This document shows positions 1 to 12,000 of a stretch of 64,000 nt of DNA, piece after piece. Origin of the DNA: Ascidia mentula. Taxonomy: Eukaryota > Chordata > Ascidiacea > Phlebobranchia > Ascidiidae. Location of the stretch: NCBI GenBank assembly GCA_947561715.1, contig OX387202.1, forward strand, positions 19,977,001 to 20,041,000, in the 5' to 3' direction. The position numbers and the translations under genes are program-made. The notes beneath the pieces are model-generated. The model did no database searches and had not been told where the DNA came from. It saw nothing but the letters and a program-made list of their open reading frames with translations. The number at the start of each line of letters is the position of its first letter. The first letter of the stretch is position 1.

Positions 1-358
1 AACGATTTTTCTTTTTAGCTCGGCACTTGTGGTGTTGTGTATACAAACTGTCCAAATGTTTGTGTAAATCTGTCTTGCGTCATTAAAGCTTTGAACAGTC
101 CTGACCCGGTTACTCAGCACTTGCGGATCTACGTAAGCATGAGTCAGCAATTCGTTCCCACAGTCACGCGTCAACATTTGAACAAGAATAAATATCATAT
201 TCAGCTCAAACGCCAACGTTTTAAAGAGTTACACGTCTATATATTCATACTACGTTAATGAGAAGCTCCAAAAAATGCACAAAATTTTCTTTGTATTACA
301 TCCTGTGCAACTATAGTCGAACCCATGAAATACTATATTCCTTGTCTCTGATTGGCAG

Positions 359-3057
359 GCCTGCGACTCACGTGACTCCCTTTCTATGGCGCTCTACTCC
401 CAATTATTCCGTTGGATAATCTCGAAGGTGAATCACCGCATCAAGGGACCGGACGACTTCCATTTCATCGGAATTCTCGATATTTTCGGTTTTGAGAACT
501 TCTCGGTAACGAAGTTGCTTTGATTGTATGAAGAAAAAGTCCTTGTATAAAATGTTTTTATTGCAACCGAAGTTACGTCTGCCATCCGGCGAGGGTTGCC
601 ACAAGAACAGTTCCTTTAAACTAACAATACATGTCAGCTAGAGTTACACTGCAGTTGCTATAATTGCTCAAAAACCAGCAGCGTTTCTATCAATGTTGAT
701 TAAAGTCGAATTTACAAACGTTTTTTTTACATTTTTGAAGCCCAGAAACGTGGACATGTAAGTTTGTTTTGCTAAAGGGTTGCTTGGTTACAGTTATTTC
801 TAATTCAAGATATACATTATTTGTTCTTGTTGCATCAATGTATTGTGTGAGAAAGTACTGAAATCTTTGCAATCATTCAGTCACCTTCTATCGCCGGGTC
901 TACATGTGTTGTTTTCAGGTGAATCGTTTCGAGCAATTCTGCATCAACTTTGCAAACGAAAAACTACAGGAATTTTTTAACCGGCACATTTTCAGCTTGG
1001 AACAAATCGAATACAACAAGTGAGTCTTCGTAAAACATCACTTACTGCATTGGACAGCACAAATTAATGTAACAAAAAATGGAAACCATGCAATCTTCCC
1101 ATTCCCCTCCACTTGTTATTTAGATTAATTAAGGACCTAAAAAACCTTTTCTGTATTTTTTTTCTCTACATTTTTCACTTTTTCGCCTGTATTTTATATC
1201 TTCGGTCGTGGTAATATCTGTGGGGAATAACTTTTCGCTTTATCTTAACATACCACGTTGGGACTCGAACCCATGCTATCCTGCACACGAACCCTAGTAA
1301 ATTTGTTAACTTATTTGTGTTTTTTTTGTGATTTCAATCCCAACCATTTTATAATCGTTTTTAACTACACCGGGATTCGAACCCAGGATATCCTGGCCTG
1401 GAATCCCGATCAGGTTCCTACTGGTATATGAGTCGGGCGCTTGACCAATGTTGCCACCATTTCACAATCTTCCACTTTACAGGGAAGGTATAGACTGGTG
1501 CGACGTCCAGTGGTCAGATAACAGTGAGTGTCTCGACCTGGTGGAGAAAAACCTCGGTTTGATGTCACTTATTAACGAGGAGAGTAGATTTCCGAAAGGA
1601 ACGGACAAATCCCTGCTGCAGAAACTCCACAACCAACATGCGGTAAGTAAAAACATATTTTTCACCCTACTTTGTTACGTCACAACTTCCTTAACAACTC
1701 GGTATTTCGAGTTTAAAGCACTAGTGTCCGCTTTGTTACGTCACAACTTTAACTATGTTTTTTTTCGCAGAAAAATCCCTTCTACGTGAAACCTCGAGTG
1801 ACCGGAAACCAGTTCGGGATTCGACATTACGCTGGGGAGGTAAGGGTTGAGGCTGGGTTGAGGCTGGGTTGAGGTTGGGTTTAGGCTGGGTTGAAGTTGG
1901 ATTAAGGCTAGGTTGAGATTGGGTATTCCCAAACCATTTTGCTTTATGCGTTCGTGGGCGATGGCTAACTTAATATTGCAGGTTCTCTACAATATCGATG
2001 GCTTCCTGGAGAAAAACCGCGATACATTTCGTGATGATTTACTCGGCTTGTTGAAGGATTCCAGGTTTATATTTTAACTAATTTAATTATCTAAAAAAAA
2101 ACTCGTGACATTATTTTTCATAGCTGTGATCTTATCTACGACATGTTTGAGAAAGTTCGGGGAACTTCGGAAGACTCCGGGAAAGGTCGGAAAAAGCAGT
2201 CAGCCGTAACAGCAAGTGGCCACTTTAAAGTAAGTTCTCTTTCTACAGTTGAAGTTAATTTGGATTTTCCATACATTTAACAATTTGACAGAAATCCCTC
2301 CACGCTTTAATGGAAAGACTTTCATCTGCAAGTCCGTTCTTCGTGAGATGCGTGAAACCAAATGTGGAGAAGGTGATTACTTGTAAAATGTTCACAATGT
2401 ATAAAATGCATATGTGGGTACCTAGTTACATAAATAATTAACTTTTGTTATTTTTCCTGTGTTGCGCAGGAACAAGGAAATTTAATGCACATAATATACG
2501 CAAATAAACATAAATATTAACAATCACAATCCCGTTCAAAAGCAACAAAAATATCAGCAGAAGTCGCCGCGATCAGAAAGTTTGTAACAAACTTGTTATT
2601 CACCACTAGGTGGCGGAGAACTTCAACCCCGGGGTCGTTCTAAACCAACTTCGTTATTCGGGAATGTTGGAAACTGTGAGAGTGAGGAAGGCTGGCTTTC
2701 CGGTCAGGCGGTTGTACAAAGACTTTCTTGACAGGTGGGTCACGTGACTATCTAGAACTGGTCTGTGATCCAGGTCTGTGATTGGTTGTTGCTTTCACGC
2801 GACATGGATCTAGTAATAACTAAAAATTCATGTGTAGAAATTTCCTCCACTTTCGACCATTTAAAATGTGCATGTTGGACCACAAATCATGCATTAAGTC
2901 ACACCAGTCTCTGTCGCTTAACTGCTAAATGTTTTGACCATTAAGATACGGAATGATTTGCGCTCTGTCGTCATCCAACGAACCACGTGATCACAGCAAG
3001 GAAGTTTTGAACTTGGTTGACCCCGAAGGGACGAATTGGAGACTCGGAAATACAAAG
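359..3057 (+). CDS. MYO10: MYO10 copy A: C-terminal half of motor domain (9 exons)
   Basis: Exons are 359-505, 919-1019, 1483-1642, 1771-1839, 1982-2064, 2124-2229, 2292-2372, 2610-2734 and 2946-3057. The first ends in the switch II/relay region with the motif DIFGFENF. The next reads [14 protein letters not shown], as in all myosins. The exon at 1483 carries the INEES element, 1771-2064 the strut and lower 50K parts (HYAGE, then [11 protein letters not shown]), and 2292 the FVRCVKPN actin-binding element. The exon at 2610 holds the SH1 helix region with [16 protein letters not shown]. The converter follows and ends WRLGNTK, continuing in the lever at 3264. Exon phases are consistent at every junction. 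Loop 2 (exon 2124-2229) is short and Lys/Arg-rich (GKGRKKQ). Confidence 0.95.
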
Positions 3058-6000
3058 GTGGGATTTGAACAAGATCCATTCTTCACAGGTGTAAAGTATT
3101 TGCCGTCTTGGTTTAAGTCACGAACTGCTGGCAGATCTTTCACTCAAGGGTCTAATGCGAAAACCCTGCGTAACCGCGCAATTGCCTCGAACAATGTTTA
3201 CATTCTGTGTTATTTTTATTGATAAGAAATAATGACGTAACGTTGGATGTTTTAACTCTGCAGGCGTTCATGAAGGAAATTCTCGAACAAAAGTTGGAAA
3301 AGGCGCGATTTGAAAAGGTGTCACGTGCCGCTATTATCATCCAATCAGTGATGAGAGCTGTAGCGGCGCGAAAATACTTTCTTCGCCTGAAGAAGAACAT
3401 CGTACACACACAACGATTCGTGCGAGTAAGCAATTTGTATGATTTCTGTGGGTTCAAGTATCGCGATCGAATGCATGCCAATATTATGGAACAACAACGA
3501 CACCAAGTGGCGTAAAATATTACTTGGCCTAACGCGAAACACAGTGAGGTTTTTTTAATTGTCTGGGAGTCCCCAAAGTAAAAGAAGTAAATACCAACGT
3601 TTCTTACTATGGTTAACGTTATCAATTTATTTGTTCTGTTCTCGTGTGCCTGTCGCACAAAAAGTTTACAGACAAATTCAGTGCCTTCATATCTTTTGTG
3701 AAACCCTAGTTTTTGGGGGGTCTGTATAAAAACTTGTTTGTTATTTTCCCGCCATTATTCAGGGGTTTGTTGCGCGGAGGAAGTTCAAACGAGTTCACAA
3801 GGCGATCATCACAATGCAGAAATTCGAGAGAGGAAGGAAAGCAAGAAAATTATTCAAACTTCTTCTCGCAGAAAAACGAGAGAGGGAGAGAAAAAGGGCG
3901 GAGGCGACGATCGTCTTCCAGAAATACACGAGAGGGCGGGCAGCCCGGAAGATGTTTAAGGTAGGATGTTGCTGTTTTTGGATGGTTTCAATGCTGTTGG
4001 TAGTTTTAGCACAGGAGTACACAACCCATGCATGTCATATTAGTTGTCACATGCCAAACATTTGCGTGACCTCTTTTCAGTGATTGATGCTTGCTGGCAA
4101 GGAAACTTGACGCAACATTGTTGGACAAACATACTATCAATAAACACACTTGGAGTTTACGATTTTCTACTTAAAATACTAAATACACCCAAAGCACTGT
4201 CACTTTGTGTAAAAAGTCATTGTGTGCATTTGATGATACGATTTCCATGGCAACCTTCATATTTACACCTTCCCATTATTTAGATCCTGCTTGAGAAACA
4301 CAGACAACTCAAGGCTCTTAAGGAACAAATGGAAAGGGAGAGGAAACAGAGGGAGGAACAGGTTTGTCCGTCCCTTACTTTCCTTTTACCCCCCAGCTTT
4401 ATAAATTTAAAGGTCACAATAACATTGTGTAAGAATCCTGGAACAGAACGGTTTCCTCCACTTTTATGAATTTCCACATAAATTGTTTGGCTAATATTTA
4501 AAGTTTGACTTTGTGTTTGCAATAAGTTTGTTGAGGTTTCAAAAGTTGGGCGAATTGTTCTCAAAAATTAGGTTTTTTGAATAAACTAAGACAAGAAAAT
4601 GGTTTCTGTAGGCACGCTTGGAACGGGAGAGACTCGCGAGGGAGGAAGAAGAAAAAAGGCGAAGAGAGAAACAGGAACAAGAGGTGGTAAAAAAAACCTT
4701 AAAATTTTCTGATTTCCTTGCATAGAAGGAAAAGTTACCTTTCCTGTGTTGATTGTTTGAAGAAACCCAGACACCAAATTGCTTTAAATCTCAACAATCT
4801 GATTTTTGCAGTGGAAATACTGAAAAGATTTATTTTAGCAATTGGTTGACATGTTTGTACAAGTAACACGAAAAGTGCAATATTTTCTGTGTGGTAATCA
4901 TTCCCACAATCCTTGGTCACTCTCTGATTATCTGGTGAAATTTCCCCTTTCCAGATGGCGAGAGAGGCTGAAATGGCCAGGGAAGCGACGGAGAACGGAT
5001 TGGAGGAGGACGCTGAGGGTCTTCCTTCACCCCCACCGCCCCCACCTTGTGAAAAAATGTACAGCCCACGCAAATCCATGGATGGCGAACACGTGGGTGC
5101 TTGTGTGTGCTACGTATACGTTTTTGTGAAACAAATCTTGTTCTTTTAAACAAAATACTTGCTTTTTGGGTTGGTTACTTTCTAACACTTGGAACTTTTA
5201 ATTTAATTGTTTCTTGGTTTCCGCCAGCAAGAGATTCAAATCATATTTCTATTGTAAAAAAACAACTCGCCTATCTCTTCGGGCAGGAATCGGCTCTTGC
5301 GTCACTCGACGCCGTCATAGATTCCGCTGACGTAGACAGTGCTTACTCAACCGTAAACAAGAGGATGCTCTCATCCGGTGGAGAGGAGGAGCTTGATGAT
5401 GCGGAACGGGAGGAGATGGAGAGGATCTTCCAACTTGAACTTGAGATCGCGCAGATGCATCGACGAAGCGAGGCCAGGGAGAGTTTTGCGCTGGAAGTGG
5501 TGAGAATAAGTGTTGTGATGTCATAATATGATTCAGAATACTGGAAGGTATTTAAGAACAATCTAAGTTGGCAAAAAAATAATCTGGTATTTTTACAAAA
5601 AAAGAATTTTTGTTTGTTTTGCTGACTCTAATAATTTTTAATCAGGATCAACCTGAAGCAACCGATGAATTTGTAACGAACGTGGGTGAGGAATATTACC
5701 CCGACGAGAAGGCAGACGAAAACAGAGGAATGGACATTCTACAGGTTACAAATATAAGTTGTTTGCGTGCAAACAACACTGTGAATGTTATTAGGATTTT
5801 ATTTTGTCCATACTAACAATTCAATCCGGCTCGATTGTTTAATGGTGGTTGCTATTTTTAAATTCACTAACAAATGATTTTGCGTAACCCGAGATCATTC
5901 TTATCAGTTGTAATTCCGATAATCAATCCGATGACGTCATCCTCGTTACGTAGCAAGTCAGCTTGTATTAGGTCTGAAATCATCTTAAAATAATTTACCG

Positions 6001-9000
6001 TTTAAATTATAATTGGTCTATAGTTTAATGGCGTTTACTGATTGATTTTAAATTGCCCCCGAGTGCGTAATATTGTGATTTATGCAACGCATAAGCGAGT
6101 TACTCGCAACCACAAAGCAAAGTTCGGGGTGCTGGCGATACTATGGACAAAAAAGAAGGTTTTTTAAACATTTTGTTGCTCCAGGATTTGGGTTTTGAAG
6201 ATTTTGAAAGCCAAGTGGACGCAATGATGCATAACACATCGTATGACGTCGATCAAATGAATGTACGATATTTGTTTTTGTTTTAAGCTGATTTGCACGT
6301 TGTTTTGTAACAGTTACCTGAGTGGCGACGAGTCACATTGTAAGTTTCCGAGACGGGGAAGAGGTTGTGGTTATATTGTTTATGTTTGCAGGGAAGTATT
6401 CTCGCACTGGGTGACAATTAGTAAACAACAATATGGCAGTCGTTTTATTTATGCTAAGAGCAAACGATTTGATATTATTTTATTAAAACGTAACTCTGCA
6501 GTTGCCTGTGTGCGTTTTTCTTTTGCTACAAACAGACAAGGGTTTTGATTCTTGATTATTTAAAGTTAATTTTTGTCGTTTCTCAACTAACAACAAGTGT
6601 AAAAGGTTAATTTCAACCTTACATGGAAAAAGTTAGTAAACAAATATTTCCCCGACCCACAGAACACACAGGATGGAATTGTTCCAGATGACGAGGAGAA
6701 TTACGAAGCGGAAGACATTAAAACGTCTGATATGGACGACGGTAAGTGTTTAAACGCTTTGTTTTAAAATTTCGCAGTTTTGACACGGGGTGCTATTACT
6801 TCTATGGCAAAGTAGTGACGACATCATGTGATTTGTCGTGACGTCATCAATGTTTTTGTATTGAATTGATGGGTTGAACTATTGCTGGTGTTTTCAATCA
6901 AACTTGTTGATAATTAAACATTATTCATGGGTGTTTACCCACTATAGAGAGTTATTACACTGATTCGTCGTTTGATGACGTCGATGATGACGACATGAGT
7001 GACGATGGAACGTCCACTAGTGGCGGTATGGAGGTCGCAGAGAAGTGGAGTCCCAACGTATACTTTCATTCCTACCTCGACGTGAAGGTTAGACGGAATA
7101 ATATGTTGGACTGAGATTTCCACCTTCGTAGATCCCAGTCTTCACAACTCGCATTCGTCCAATATGTTCTCACGGCGCACTGAAATTTCGTGACGTTTTA
7201 AGGATGTAATAGTAATACAGTTGTTGATATTGATCAGTTCGCTTGTTACGTATCACATTGATCAGTGCAACAACTAAATGGCTCAGTTTGTTATGGAAAT
7301 AAAATTCAACTCCACGTAAGTTGGCCAACAACATTTAAGCAACAAACTAGCAAACGTCACACCAACCTCTGCCACTGTGAAGATTGGTTGATATTTGAAA
7401 ACACATCATTGCACAACCTTACAACCTGTTATAGGGTGGCCTCATGAGCCAGTGGAAGAGACGGTGGTGCGTCCTGAGTAACAGCACTTTCATGATCTTC
7501 AGAAGCAAACAGGATAGTTTAAAGTGCGGCTGGCTGTTTAAGAAAGCTGACAGTGGCAAAGGAACTCTGAGAGGAACTCTCCCAAGGAAGAATTGGCAGA
7601 AAAGGTTGGTGGTCGGCGATGTATTTCATATTATATTTCCGTTGTTAGTTCTACGTAGCAGTTAAGTTACACGAAGCTTGAACACTAAACAAGGTACAAC
7701 AACAAAACACTAAACAAGGTACAACAACAAAACACTAAACAAGGTACAACAACAAATAACCAAATCCAGATGGTTCACGCTGCGCAACCAGGAGTTGAAG
7801 TTTTACGATAACGACGAAGAGAACGCCAAGTGTCGGGGGACGATCGACCTCAGTCAAATATCCGACGTAACTGACGTCACAGAGAAAGAGAATGGCATTG
7901 ACATCATTATGACGTCATCAAAAGTGCACCACCTTTCGGCGGAATCGAGCGAGGAGGCGGGGGAATGGTACAGGTGAGTTTAAACCAGAATCGCCAACGT
8001 TTGGTAAAAAGTCTTTGGATGCAGTGCGGACTTTCACTGAAAATACTGTGAAATGTTATTGAGTGGAACTTTTTTTCCGCAGCATGTTGATGAAGATTGT
8101 ATCGAGCACGGAGAAAGAGATAGCAAACATGGAAAGCGAGTTCGCAAACCCGAAGAACGCTCTGATGACGGTCGACGGTCAAACCGTTACCCAGGCAACC
8201 GCAACATCTGTGTCAGGTGACTCTCGTGTATTTGAGCAAGTTGTCAGTTTCTCTTGAGGAAAAGACGTTACAATATAAATAGGCTTTAGGGGTTCTGGCA
8301 CTGATTTTAATCTCAGGAATCGGATACATTATGGATGCTACATTAGAACCAATTACTCCTATCGTGGCATCGTGGCGACAAGATGTGAATAATATTAAGT
8401 GGTTTGTGACTGCAGGAAAGTCGAACACGTTCACTGTGACGACATCGCAACGTGTTTACACTTTCGCGAGTGATTCGGGGGAGGAAATGCATCACTGGAT
8501 CACTTTACTCAATGAGAGCAAGAACACAGCAAGTTCTGGCGACTCGGTACGTGTTAAACAGACAGAAACCAAATCCCATTTGACTTCAGGTTTTATAATG
8601 ATTGCTTCACAATTGGTCACAAATCAAAACGACAAAGTGAATTTTTAGAAAAATTACACAATAAGTTTTGTCAAGAAAATAAAAGTCAGTAACACTTTCT
8701 TTTATAACTCAATACATATTTTCTTGGTGGTAAGAGAACTCTTCATGCTCGCCCACAATCTCAAATATTGTTAATACACTTTCAGGGTGGCCAGGATTCT
8801 TTCATACAGCAAGGTTGGTTGCTTAAAACATCTTACGAGAAGCAGAAAGTGAGTCACCAACGTCGGTGGTTTGTTCTGAAACCAAACGCGATCGAATATT
8901 TCAAGAACAGCAACCGCGATGCCCAGAAGATCGGGTCGATGGGACTCAACAGTCTCTGTGTTGTCACCTCACCGGACGAGAACGTCTTTGTAAGTCCCTG

Positions 9001-12000
9001 GTGCATGTAGGAGTAAAAGTGAGCTTTCGTGTGTTTACTAGAGATGAACACTTGTTAATCGAACCTCGCTGTGAGATCCTGTATAGCTGGACGATTCCGT
9101 CTCACCATGAAAAACACGTAACACTTAAAATCATAAAACGAATGTAATAAAGTTTAATAATATGTATGTTGCCTACACAAAAAGCACTTGTTTAAACATG
9201 ATCAGTCTGGTATAACACAAGGGAAATATACGTTGATTCCTTTAAGCATGTGATTTTTTGTGTAATATTACTGAACATTGACCGGCAGCTGTAGTTTTGA
9301 TCCACACTTTCTATACTAGAAGTTACGCCACCTCTATTTCACTACAGACGCAGACAGGTTTGTGGGAGATTGTGGTGTACGGGAGGAAGCACACCCTCCG
9401 ACTCAGCACGGAGGTAGAGGAAGACGCGAACATCTGGAGCAGTGAGATCCAGGCTATGATAGATGGACAACCTCTGATTATCACCAAAACAAAGATCCTA
9501 ATGGACAAGATCAAGGTACAGAAGTGTAGAATTGAAACTGAGCTTATTGCTTGGAGTAATCTGCTTTCAGGGCAACTGCTTCGATCTAATATGTCGGTGA
9601 TGTGTCTGGTGATTATCTTGCCACTTAGGTAGCCAGGCGAAAAGCTTATTGCATTGAAATTACCTGCTTAAAAAACACATCAGGAAATATTATTACAATG
9701 TTGTTAACAAAACGACTCTGCCCAAAGCATTTCAAACTTTCACTTATATTTAGCATGTTGCCCATAGTGTATGAAAATATGACTAAAAATTTGTGTATGT
9801 TGCAACAGCGTTCAGATGACAATGAAAAGGAGATCGACTTAATCTACAAAAGGAACCCAATCTTCAGGCAATCAAGCGAACCTTTAAGATCCCCTTTGCT
9901 ATCCCTTCCATACGAACAGGTGACCCAGCAATTATTACAACTATCCGTCCCAGAATCCAATGCTAACGCAAACTTAATAGTGCTGCAAGTATCCATGTGG
10001 TTGTCATAAAACCACGATGACGTCAACATCATCTTACCCGAACTATCTGTGACGTAACATTGCTCATATTGTTGTGTTGCTTACGAACCAAGTTGATTAT
10101 TCAAAAAAAATATGAAAGTATTGGTTTCGCTACTTAGAAAAAAAAGGTATAGAAATCATAATCAACCGATGTTTGCTCATAGGTGCCCTCTCGTGACGAC
10201 CACTACACGTTGAGGGACGAGGCTGTGAGGATTTTTAACGTCCTCCTTCAAATGGAAGAACGGACTTTTCAGAACATTGAGGAGGAAGCGAAATCACTCC
10301 AGGTAAAAAAACTGAAAAAATTGTTTTTAAATTTTGCTTTTTGATATTTCTCGAATTCCCGCCTGTAATTGAGTTCCTCCCCTATATATTTGCACATTTT
10401 ATGACGTTTGTCAGGTAATTGTGGATCTTTCTTTGCAATGAGTGGGGAATAATGTTCACATATCACAATTTATATCAAAGTTTTACTTGACGTCAATCAG
10501 CATTCAAAACAGACAATCAAAAAGCATTGCGACACCGTCCAGCCAACAAACTATCTATCTGTTCGTTTCAGGCGATCATGCGAGTGTGCCACGGCTCCAA
10601 GCTATTCCAGGACGAGCTTTATCTCCAATTAATCAAACAAACCGCCATCTACACCCTCCAACTCACCACAGACGAGCAAATGTGTGACCAGCTTCATGTG
10701 ACGTCATGTCCGCATTACTGGCATCTCATAGCTTGTATGTGTTGCGCGTACCACCCATCACGTCCTGTGCTGTCTTACCTGAAGCTGCATCTAAAGAGGT
10801 ATGACGTCACCAAAGTGTGTAAATAACTTGGTTATCCAATGTAGAGTTCGCGGAACCCTTAACACAAAAGGTTTACTGAATTTGGGGGTTCTTGGTTAAG
10901 TTAAACAATCGTTCTAGGTTTCGCAGACGAAAATTTTGTGAATATCTGATCTGAGCGCTAATTCTAAAACATCTCTAATCCCACTTTTGTTGGAAAACCA
11001 GAATTTATTGCTTGCCTCAATGCTTTGTATTTCCAGTGAATTTGAAACGAAATGCTCGTTTAATAAGAGATAAGCCAAGAAATATCTTAAGCTTTCACGC
11101 CCACCGACGATTTTGCCGGGCAAAACTGGTGGGGCGTGCGCCACTGAGAAGCACTTGCTACTAAGCAGTAGTTTTGCATTACAGCGGGTCGGGTTATCTT
11201 ACCTCACGCTGTTGACTGCACACAAATGTGCCATAAGATGCCTGGGAATCTGTACAGTAATGATTATTCGGGGATCCTTTTCACCGTTTGTTTATTAACA
11301 TCCGTTATCAGGGTACAAGAGCGATTTCCTGGTACTCTTGGTGGAGCTTATGCCGAGTTCGGTGAAAATGCGCTGAGTCAGCAGACGTCACGTCGACGTG
11401 AGATGGTTCCTTCCATTGCTGAGATTTGTGCTGTGCTGGAGATGAGGGACCTGGTCACTGTGATTAACTGCTATGGTGGCGCAACATGCGAAATCTACAT
11501 TAACTCTTTCACCACTGCTGGAAAGGCAAGTAGAGCATTGCTGCAAATTGTAATGTCGAACACTCGGAAGTATTTCTTGTATAATTTTGAATTGTATTTT
11601 CTTCTGATGATCTGGTTTTGTTGGTTGGTGGCAAACATGCTTCTTTTTCAATATTTGTTATTAAATTATGTTCTGCATTTTTATGTGTTCAGAAGCGTTT
11701 CGTTGTTTTAGTTACAAAATATTTTTACTTTAAATTAGAGGAGTTACTTTAGACAGTTTACGTCCAACTTTGGTGTTCAGGTTGTCCAGAAACTCCAGCA
11801 TGGAATGAACGTGGAAGGGAATAAGAACACGTTCGCATTATTCGAACACAAGGGCGATGTTGACAGAGCGATTGAACCAAACACTTTCCTCGCTGATATC
11901 GTTGCAAAGTTCGAACAGTAAGTTGCCGTTCGAACTTTTTTACTTGATTTGAGAAGTCTAGTTACAAATTCGTTGCAAGTAATTGGTCACACAGCTCAAA

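Noticed and set aside
1367-1458. A possible tRNA gene on the minus strand
   Set aside because: A-box and B-box are present but the acceptor stem does not pair; better read as a SINE-like relic.
5101-5286. Open frame leading into the exon at 5287
   Set aside because: Copies A and B differ by one base in the A run there, which would shift the frame; it is intron.
8331-8415. Upstream extension of the PH1C exon as an open frame
   Set aside because: Copy B has a stop in the same frame, and phase plus family alignment place the acceptor at 8415.
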